Shown here: positions 58,550-64,000 of the stretch, piece by piece
Layout: the number at the start of each line of letters is the position of its first letter
How positions within the stretch are numbered: position 1 is the first letter of the stretch
DNA from: JAVBJV01 sp031555315
GTDB taxonomy: Bacteria; Pseudomonadota; Alphaproteobacteria; Acetobacterales; Acetobacteraceae
Direction: 5' to 3'
DNA: 64,000 nucleotides
NCBI GenBank assembly: GCA_031555315.1
Contig: JAVBUO010000007.1
Location: 32,835-96,834 of the forward strand
Position numbers and translations under genes: made by a program
Notes under the pieces: generated by a model
Databases searched by the model: none
What the model was told of the DNA's origin: nothing
The model's input: the letters and a program-made list of their open reading frames with translations, nothing else

Positions 58550-58798
58550 ATGAAAAAACTCGTTTTGCTGATGCTGTTGCTCAACTTCGCCGGTTGTAAG
58601 GAGGAAATCCGCTCGGCTGATTTTTTTATCGAGCATGCAACCGAGCGCGCTGAAGTTTTAGAAGGATGCCGCTCCGGTCGCATCCGAACAAGAGAATGTG
58701 AAACAGCAGCTTTGGCTAATGCAGAGGTCCGAAGACGAATTGCTGGTGAAAGAGCACTGCAAGAAATTCGGCGCCAATTCCCAAGACAACAACCGTAA
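58550..58798 (+). CDS. EexN-type lipoprotein
   Basis: An 82-residue lipoprotein. The signal ends in FAGC (Cys16). The mature N-terminus KEEIRSADFFIEHATERAEVLEGCRSGRI fits the EexN pattern of an aromatic pair, an ER-x3-L and a later cysteine. EexN family proteins block entry of related conjugative plasmids. Codon use is more AT-rich than the neighbours. No conjugation genes are near. The start at 58550 gives the proper signal; the frame begins four codons earlier at 58538. Confidence 0.65.
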   Translation: MKKLVLLMLLLNFAGCKEEIRSADFFIEHATERAEVLEGCRSGRIRTRECETAALANAEVRRRIAGERALQEIRRQFPRQQP

Positions 58799-58890
58799 GT
58801 CAATATTCTTACGATTTCCAAAGTAGGAATAGGAGCATATTAGAAATTTTATTTCAGTGATGTTGAGAGATTTGCTTATCCCACAAACAA

Positions 58891-58920
58891 AAAACGCCCC
58901 GGTCTCCCGGGGCGTTTTTC
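58891..58920. terminator. Bidirectional terminator between EexN-type gene and glnA
   Basis: A 10-bp stem (AACGCCCCGG/CCGGGGCGTT) with loop TCTC, preceded by A and followed by T runs on both strands. It ends glnA from the minus side and the plus-strand genes from the other. Confidence 0.85.
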
Positions 58921-58940
58921 ATTGGTCTGGCGGCTGCCGT

Positions 58941-60377
58941 TCAGACCGAATAGTACATTTCGAATTCCACCGGATGCGGCGTCATCTCGAAGCGCGAGAC
59001 CTCGGCCCATTTGACGGCGGAATAGGATTCGATCAGATCCTTGGAGAACACGTCACCGGCCAACAGGAAGTCGTGGTCGGCGGCCAGCGATTCCAGCGCC
59101 TCGCGCAGCGATCCGCAGACGGTCGGGATGCCCTTCAGTTCTTCGGGCGGCAGATCGTAGAGATCCTTGTCCATCGCTTCGCCCGGGTGGATCTTGTTCT
59201 TGATCCCATCGAGACCCGCCATCATCATCGCCGCGAACGCCAGATACGGGTTGGCGGTGGGGTCCGGGAAGCGCACTTCGACGCGCTTGGCCTTCGGGCT
59301 GGTCGCATACGGAATGCGGCACGAGGCCGAGCGGTTGCGCGCCGAATAGGCCAGCAGCACGGGGGCTTCATAGCCCGGGACCAGGCGCTTGTACGAATTG
59401 GTCGACGGGTTGGTGAACGCGTTCAGCGCCTTGGCGTGCTTGATGATCCCGCCGATGTAGTAAAGCGCGGTGTCCGACAGGTCGGCATAGCCGTTGCCCG
59501 CGAACAGCGGTTTGCCGGCCTTCCAGATCGACTGATGCACATGCATGCCGGTGCCGTTGTCGCCGTAGATCGGCTTCGGCATGAAGGTGGCGGTCTTACC
59601 ATAGCTGTGCGCGACGTTGTGGATCACATACTTGTAGATCTGCATATGATCGGCCTGGGTCAGCAGCGTGCCGAAGGTCGTGCCCAGTTCGTGCTGCGAC
59701 TGCGCAACCTCGTGGTGATGTTTTTCGATCTTCAGGCCCATCTCGCCCATCGTCGACAGCATTTCGGCGCGCATGTCGCTTTCGCTGTCCACCGGGGCGA
59801 CGGGGAAATAGCCACCCTTGACCAGCGGGCGATGGCCCATATTGCCTTCGGGGTAATCCTTCAGACTGGCCTGCGGCCCTTCGATGCTGTCGAGCTGATA
59901 GATGCCGTAATTGCCGCCGGTGCCGAACTTCACGCTGTCGAAGATGAAGAACTCGGCTTCGGGGCCGACATAGACCGTATCGCCGATACCGGTCGAACGC
60001 AGATAGGCCTCGGCCTTCTTGGCGATCGAGCGCGGGTCGCGGTTATAGGGCTGGCCGGTCGAGGGCTCGATGATGTCGCAGAACAGGATCAGCGACGGAC
60101 GCGCAGCGAACGGGTCGACGCAGGCGTTCTCGGTGTCCGGCAGCAGAACCATGTCGGATTCGTTGATCGCCTTCCAGCCGGCGATCGACGAACCGTCGAA
60201 CATGAACCCGTCGGTGAACACATCGGGGTTGATGGTCGAGACGTGCTGCGCCGTATGGTGCCATTTGCCGCGCGGGTCGGTGAAACGCAGATCGACGTAT
60301 TCGATCCCGTGCTCGCGGATCATGTCCATGACTTTGTCGACACCGCTCTTGCTGGTATCTTCGTTTTTCTTCGCCAT
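58941..60377 (-). CDS. glnA: Glutamine synthetase type I
   Basis: A 478-residue GlnA. FMFDGSSIAGWKAINESDMVL, VGPEAEFFIFD, the NGTGMHVHQSIWK active-site segment and NRSASCRIP are standard. The adenylylation site Tyr407 lies in KDLYDLPPEE, so it can be switched by GlnE. It makes glutamine from glutamate and ammonia. It starts 37 nt after glnB, and the pair forms the usual nitrogen-control operon. Confidence 0.98.
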   Translation of the reverse strand: MAKKNEDTSKSGVDKVMDMIREHGIEYVDLRFTDPRGKWHHTAQHVSTINPDVFTDGFMFDGSSIAGWKAINESDMVLLPDTENACVDPFAARPSLILFCDIIEPSTGQPYNRDPRSIAKKAEAYLRSTGIGDTVYVGPEAEFFIFDSVKFGTGGNYGIYQLDSIEGPQASLKDYPEGNMGHRPLVKGGYFPVAPVDSESDMRAEMLSTMGEMGLKIEKHHHEVAQSQHELGTTFGTLLTQADHMQIYKYVIHNVAHSYGKTATFMPKPIYGDNGTGMHVHQSIWKAGKPLFAGNGYADLSDTALYYIGGIIKHAKALNAFTNPSTNSYKRLVPGYEAPVLLAYSARNRSASCRIPYATSPKAKRVEVRFPDPTANPYLAFAAMMMAGLDGIKNKIHPGEAMDKDLYDLPPEELKGIPTVCGSLREALESLAADHDFLLAGDVFSKDLIESYSAVKWAEVSRFEMTPHPVEFEMYYSV

Positions 60378-60414
60378 TCGTGCCGTCCTTGGGGTTGCGT
60401 CGTTCAAAAAAAGA

Positions 60415-60753
60415 TCAGATCGCGTCGTCGCCGCGCTCGCCGGTGCGAATGCGGATCGCATCCTCGATGGTCGAAATGAAGATCTTGCCGTCGCCGATGC
60501 GTCCGGTGCGGGCGGCGGCCATGATCGCTTCGACGGCGCGCTCGACGAGATTGTCGTCGCAGACGACCTCGACTTTGACCTTGGGCAGAAAGTCGACCAC
60601 GTATTCAGCGCCGCGATACAGTTCGGTATGGCCTTTCTGCCGTCCGAAGCCCTTGGCTTCCAGTACGGTGATGCCGTGCAGCCCGATCTCGTGCAGGGCT
60701 TCCTTTACTTCATCGAGCTTGAAGGGCTTGATGATCGCTTCGATCTTTTTCAT
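60415..60753 (-). CDS. glnB: Nitrogen regulatory protein PII
   Basis: A 112-residue PII. The uridylylation Tyr51 is in ELYRGAEYVVDFLPK. MKKIEAIIKPFKLDEVKEAL, TVLEAKGFGRQKGHTE and the C-terminal TGRIGDGKIFI...IRTGERGDDAI are typical of GlnB. It senses 2-oxoglutarate and ATP and controls glutamine synthetase adenylylation and NtrB. Upstream lies a TGC-N11-GCA palindrome that may bind NtrC. Confidence 0.97.
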   Translation of the reverse strand: MKKIEAIIKPFKLDEVKEALHEIGLHGITVLEAKGFGRQKGHTELYRGAEYVVDFLPKVKVEVVCDDNLVERAVEAIMAAARTGRIGDGKIFISTIEDAIRIRTGERGDDAI

Positions 60754-60875
60754 GCGCGTTGTCTTCAGTGTGTCTGCCTCGGGGGCGAGAATACTATGGG
60801 GCCACGGTATGCCAACCGGGCGAGAGGATTGAATTTGTAGACTTCAGACAGAAAATGCCCGAGGTTTATGCTGAT

Positions 60876-60892
60876 TGCCTAATAAATAGGCA
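60876..60892. promoter_or_regulatory. NtrC-site-like palindrome upstream of glnB
   Basis: TGCCTA-ATAAA-TAGGCA has the TGC-N11-GCA frame of NtrC sites, 123 bases before glnB. The inner bases differ from the ACC/GGT optimum. No sigma54 promoter with correct spacing was found in between; TTGGCATACCGTGGC is one base short. Confidence 0.4.
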
Positions 60893-60963
60893 GTAACCGG
60901 TCAAAGCTTGTCTAAATGAACGGGTTTGCCCAAAACTGCGGAGCGGACGGAGATCGGGATAGA

Positions 60964-62154
60964 ATGAAGCCAGCGAATACGTTGCTTTCGGGGGTGGGGA
61001 CGACGGTCTTCACCGTGATGTCGGCACTGGCCGTCAAACATGGTGCGATCAATCTGGGGCAGGGTTTTCCGGATACCGACGGCCCGGCCGACGTGGTGCG
61101 GGCGGCCGCGGATGCGCTGTTCGACGGTCGCAACCAGTATCCGCCGCTCACCGGCGTGCCCGAGCTGCGCCAGGCCGTCGCCGCGCACAACCGGCGTTTC
61201 TACGGCATCGAGGTCGACCCCGATGCCGAGGTGGTGGTGACGTCGGGTGCGACCGAGGCGATCACCGCCGCGCTGATGGCGCTGGTCGATCCGGGTGACG
61301 AGGTGGTGCTGGTCGAACCGCTGTACGACACCTATCTGCCCGTGGTGCGCATGCTGGGGGCGGTGCCGAAGCTGGTGCGCCTGTCGCCGCCCAAGTGGGA
61401 ACTGCCGCGCGACGCGCTGGCCGCGGCGTTCGGCCCGAAGACCAAGGCGATCCTGCTGAATTCGCCGATGAACCCGGCGGGCAAGGTGTTCACCGCGGCC
61501 GAGCTGGCCTTTATCGCCGATCTGGTGGCGCGGCACGATGCCTATGCGGTGTGCGACGAGGTCTACGAACATCTGACCTTCGATGGCTGGAAGCATATCC
61601 CGTTGATGACCCTGCCGGGCATGCGCGAACGCTGCGTGCGGATCGGCTCGGCGGGCAAGACGTTCAGCCTGACGGGCTGGAAGGTCGGCTATGTCACCGC
61701 GCCGGGCGCGCTGGGGCCGCTGGTCGCCAAGGCGCACCAGTTGCTGACCTTTACCACCGCCCCCAATCTGCAGCGCGCGGTGGCGCAGGGGCTGGCGAAG
61801 GAAGACGCGTATTTCGCGGCCCTGGGCGCCGATCTGCAGAGGAAGCGCGACCGGCTGGCGGCCGGCCTGCGGCGGGTGGGGTTCGAGGTGCTGCCCAGCA
61901 TGGGGTCGTATTTCATCACCGTCGATTTTTCGCCGCTGGGCTTTGCGGGCGACGACATCGCCTTCTGCCGCATGCTGACCGAGGAGGCGAAAGTGACGGC
62001 GATCCCGGTCTCCGCTTTTTACGATGGCGACGCCCCGGGGCATTACGCCCGGTTCGCGTTCTGCAAAAAGGACGAGGTGCTGGACGAGGCGATCGCGCGG
62101 ATGGAACGATATTTTTCTGCCGGACGTGCCGGCAAGTTGCCCGCGGCGGGTTGA
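60964..62154 (+). CDS. Class I/II PLP aminotransferase
   Basis: A 396-residue aminotransferase. The N-terminal INLGQGFPDTDGPADV, GATEAITAALMALV, LNSPMNPAGKVF, YAVCDEVYEHL and the PLP lysine in GSAGKTFSLTGWKVGY (near residue 232) are all present. The GQGFP and KTFS blocks match methionine/kynurenine aminotransferases of the YbdL/CCBL group. Substrate is not fixed by sequence. The ATG at 60964 is chosen; the frame is open to 60916. tRNA-His follows 40 nt downstream. Confidence 0.9.
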   Translation: MKPANTLLSGVGTTVFTVMSALAVKHGAINLGQGFPDTDGPADVVRAAADALFDGRNQYPPLTGVPELRQAVAAHNRRFYGIEVDPDAEVVVTSGATEAITAALMALVDPGDEVVLVEPLYDTYLPVVRMLGAVPKLVRLSPPKWELPRDALAAAFGPKTKAILLNSPMNPAGKVFTAAELAFIADLVARHDAYAVCDEVYEHLTFDGWKHIPLMTLPGMRERCVRIGSAGKTFSLTGWKVGYVTAPGALGPLVAKAHQLLTFTTAPNLQRAVAQGLAKEDAYFAALGADLQRKRDRLAAGLRRVGFEVLPSMGSYFITVDFSPLGFAGDDIAFCRMLTEEAKVTAIPVSAFYDGDAPGHYARFAFCKKDEVLDEAIARMERYFSAGRAGKLPAAG

Positions 62155-62195
62155 CGGCAACAGGGATTGGGCCTTACACCCCGGGCCTCACGGTG

Positions 62196-62271
62196 GCGGC
62201 CTTAGCTCAGTTGGTAGAGCGCCAGGTTGTGGTCTTGGATGTCACGGGTTCGAGTCCCGTAGGTCGCCCCA
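62196..62271 (+). tRNA. tRNA-His (anticodon GTG)
   Basis: The cloverleaf can be traced base by base: acceptor GCGGCCT/AGGTCGC, D arm GCTC..GAGC, anticodon stem CCAGG/CTTGG with loop TTGTGGT (anticodon at 62229-62231), and T arm ACGGG-TTCGAGT-CCCGT. Base 62195 is G and pairs with C73 at 62268, the histidine-specific G-1. CCA is encoded at 62269-62271. mobA starts only 10 bases later. Confidence 0.95.
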
Positions 62272-62281
62272 GTATTTTCTC

Positions 62282-62866
62282 ATGACACAGACAGCAGCAG
62301 TCGTTCTGGCAGGTGGGCGCGCAACCCGGATGGGGGGCGGGGACAAGACGCTGCTGGAGATTGGCGGGCGCAGCATGCTGGCGCGCATTCTGGACACGTT
62401 GCGGGGCGAGACCGGCCGGCTGGCGATCAGTGCCAACGGCGACCCGGCGCGGTTTGCGGCCTTCGGCCTGCCGGTGATCGCCGACGATGCGGCCCTGGCG
62501 GGGCGCGGGCCGTTGGCGGGGGTTCTGGCGGCGCTGGACTGGGCGGCGGCGGGCGGGGCGCAGACCGTGCTGACGGTGCCCGGGGACACACCGTTGATCC
62601 CGCACGGGCTGGCCCGGGCGCTGACGCCGGCCCCCGCCTGCGCGGCCAGCCACGGACAGCCGCATTTTCTGGTGGCGTTATGGCCGGTGGCGGTCAGGGC
62701 GCGGTTGCGGGCGTTTCTGCAAACCGACCGAAAACACGATGTGCGGTCTTTCGGGGCTGACATCGGGTTGCGTTATGTGGATCTGACCGCCCCCGGCTTC
62801 GACAGGTTCATGAATGCCAATACCGCATTGGATTTACAAAAAGTATCCAATCTACTGACAAAATAA
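62282..62866 (+). CDS. mobA: Molybdenum cofactor guanylyltransferase
   Basis: A 194-residue MobA. VVLAGGRATRMGGGDKTLLEIGG (residues 7-29) is the GTP site, VPGDTPLIP holds the metal aspartate (near 99), and FMNANTALDLQ closes the domain. It converts molybdopterin cofactor to the GMP dinucleotide form. The start codon lies 10 bases after the tRNA-His 3' end with no ribosome binding site, so the message may be cut from the tRNA and be nearly leaderless. Confidence 0.93.
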   Translation: MTQTAAVVLAGGRATRMGGGDKTLLEIGGRSMLARILDTLRGETGRLAISANGDPARFAAFGLPVIADDAALAGRGPLAGVLAALDWAAAGGAQTVLTVPGDTPLIPHGLARALTPAPACAASHGQPHFLVALWPVAVRARLRAFLQTDRKHDVRSFGADIGLRYVDLTAPGFDRFMNANTALDLQKVSNLLTK

Positions 62867-63004
62867 CGAGCCATCGGTTATTTATTAAATTGAACCGGAT
62901 GTCATATTCGGTTAAACAACCGAAAGCCGTGGTTGCGGCTGATATTTGTCGTTGGAATAACAGCCAAGGACAGAAAACCTTTATTCATCGAGGCTGAAAA
63001 TAAA

Positions 63005-63694
63005 ATGGTTCGTAAACTCTCGGCAGAGCTGATCGGGACGTTTTGGCTTGTACTCGGCGGGTGCGGCAGTGCCGTTCTTGCCGCAAAATTCGGCGATGGC
63101 CTCGGCATCGGCCTGCTGGGTGTGTCGCTGGCATTCGGTCTGACGGTGCTGACCATGGCGTTCGCCATCGGCCATGTGTCGGGCTGCCACCTCAACCCAG
63201 CGGTGACGATCGGGCTGTTCACGGCCGGCCGCGTGCAGGCGGCGGATGTCGTGCCGTATATCGTGGCGCAGGTGATCGGCGCCATTCTGGCGGCCTACCT
63301 GCTGTATTTCATCGCCAGCAGCGCCCCGGGCTATACCGGCGGTCTGGCGGCCAACGGGTTCGATATGGCCTCGCCGGGCCATTATACGCTCGCCGCCGGT
63401 TTCGTGACCGAAGTGGTGATGACGTTCATCTTCCTGCTGGTGATCCTCGGCGCCACCGACGAACGTGCGCCGGCCGGTTTCGCGCCGATCGCCATCGGCC
63501 TGTGCCTGACGCTGATCCACCTCATCAGTATTCCGGTGACCAACACCTCGGTGAACCCGGCACGCTCGACGAGCCAAGCTGTCTTCGTGCATGGCTGGGC
63601 GCTCGACCAACTGTGGCTGTTCTGGATCGCCCCGTTGATCGGCGCGGTGATCGCAGGCCTCATCTACAAGGGTTTCTTCGAAGCACGTCAGTGA
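63005..63694 (+). CDS. aqpZ: Aquaporin Z
   Basis: A 229-residue channel with six membrane helices and two half helices. The two NPA motifs are in GCHLNPAVTIG and NTSVNPARSTS. The selectivity filter residues fit a water channel (H and T/C near the second half), so AqpZ rather than GlpF. The ATG at 63005 begins MVRKLSAELIGTFWLVLGG, the family start. Upstream frames have no support. A lone gene. Confidence 0.95.
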   Translation: MVRKLSAELIGTFWLVLGGCGSAVLAAKFGDGLGIGLLGVSLAFGLTVLTMAFAIGHVSGCHLNPAVTIGLFTAGRVQAADVVPYIVAQVIGAILAAYLLYFIASSAPGYTGGLAANGFDMASPGHYTLAAGFVTEVVMTFIFLLVILGATDERAPAGFAPIAIGLCLTLIHLISIPVTNTSVNPARSTSQAVFVHGWALDQLWLFWIAPLIGAVIAGLIYKGFFEARQ

Positions 63695-63728
63695 TGTTGG
63701 TGTAATGCATGCGGCCAGCATGCCGGGC

Positions 63729-64000
63729 TTAGCCCAGCAGACCGTGCCGCTCATGCCAGTCATGCAATGACTCAGCCGGCCACAGTGCGCAATGCCTGTG
63801 GCCGCGCTCTTTTGGAATGTCGACCCACGGCGCTGCATACTGCAACCCGGCCTCCACCACCTCCGGCGGCTTGGGTAGTGGCGTATCGATGGCAGATGCA
63901 TGCGGATGTATCAGCTCTGGCCAGCGCGGGTCCCACAACCAGAGCGCGCTGCCGCACTCAAGGCAAAAATGGCGCTCGGCCGGCGATCTCTTCGCTCGCC
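63729..64000 (-). CDS. GFA-family protein, C-terminal part (cut by window end)
   Basis: The frame runs off the right edge and ends at 63729, giving about 90 residues. HFCLECGSALWLWDPRWPELIHPHASAID has the C-x2-CG zinc pair typical of the CENP-V/GFA fold, followed by PWVDIPKERGH and LWPAESLHDWHERHGL, common C-terminal blocks. The N-terminal zinc cysteines lie outside the window. It is the second GFA protein here, after 24674-25117, but not closely similar to it. Confidence 0.8.
   Translation of the reverse strand, partial: RAKRSPAERHFCLECGSALWLWDPRWPELIHPHASAIDTPLPKPPEVVEAGLQYAAPWVDIPKERGHRHCALWPAESLHDWHERHGLLG

Noticed and set aside
60754..60875. sigma54 promoter TTGGCATACCGTGGC for glnB
   Set aside because: The GG to GC spacing is one base short, so it is not called despite the upstream NtrC-like site.
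1..64000. CRISPR arrays, insertion sequences and integrases
   Set aside because: No regularly spaced direct repeats, transposase motifs or tyrosine/serine recombinase motifs were found anywhere in the window.

Overview
The window reads as chromosomal DNA of a GC-rich, flagellated alphaproteobacterium, most like a Rhodospirillales-type genome. The evidence is FliX divergent from flgI, an alphaproteobacterial flgF-flgG-flgA-flgH order facing fliL, a DUF6468 protein beside MotE, a DksA with a degenerate zinc finger, a LysE and TSUP transporter complement, and dense co-oriented genes with 1-4 nt stop/start overlaps. This placement is inference; no rRNA or marker phylogeny is available here.

Layout. 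1-3.4 kb: a lysine/alanine repeat histone-like protein, then a minus-strand unit of a glycosyltransferase, otnK and otnC. 3.4-16.6 kb: flagellar region in two blocks, flgI-flgJ-FlgN-like (minus) against fliX-dksA (plus), and flgF-flgG-flgA-flgH (minus) against fliL-DUF6468-motE-large secreted AMIN/TPR-like protein (plus), with ynfA and a CinA-like gene in between. 16.7-18.2 kb: spermidine synthesis (speD-speE). 18.2-19.7 kb: a compact phage-type lysis cassette (holin, GH24 endolysin, Rz-like and embedded Rz1-like spanins) preceded by a strong sigma70-like promoter and an intrinsic terminator. 19.7-30.6 kb: membrane protein, M20 peptidase, a previously unlisted Tyr/Pro-rich peptide with a double-glycine-like leader, threonine aldolase, GFA protein, radC, map, and a response regulator/histidine kinase/DegP group. 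30.7-32.7 kb: a Zur-centred zinc module (COG0523 GTPase, hisI, zur). 32.7-38.4 kb: metC-sseA-alaX-NUDIX unit, DMT transporter and zinc alcohol dehydrogenase.

38.6-43.2 kb: lpxB, a nitrilase/GNAT pair, 3-hydroxybutyrate dehydrogenase and SCO1. 43.2-44.5 kb is a gene graveyard with remnants of RecA, a DUF2185-like protein and a C45/choloylglycine-type amide hydrolase. 44.5-53.7 kb: glycosyltransferase, TrmN6-like methyltransferase, polyprenyl diphosphate synthase, class III aminotransferase, aldehyde dehydrogenase, PhoX-like protein and pyrE. 53.7-58.8 kb: tartrate/malate-type dehydrogenase, two uncharacterised proteins around a Fur-box-like palindrome, TSUP transporter, arsC, LysE, cytochrome b561 and an orphan EexN-type lipoprotein. 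58.9-64 kb: glnB-glnA, an aminotransferase, tRNA-His, mobA, aqpZ and the end of a second GFA protein.

Most of the window is housekeeping or motility. The less expected parts are the stand-alone lysis cassette, the double-glycine-type Tyr/Pro peptide, the relic cluster at 43.6-44.4 kb, and several clean operator-like palindromes. Coordinates of genes were set by choosing starts with a ribosome binding site, signal peptide or operon overlap rather than the longest reading frame.
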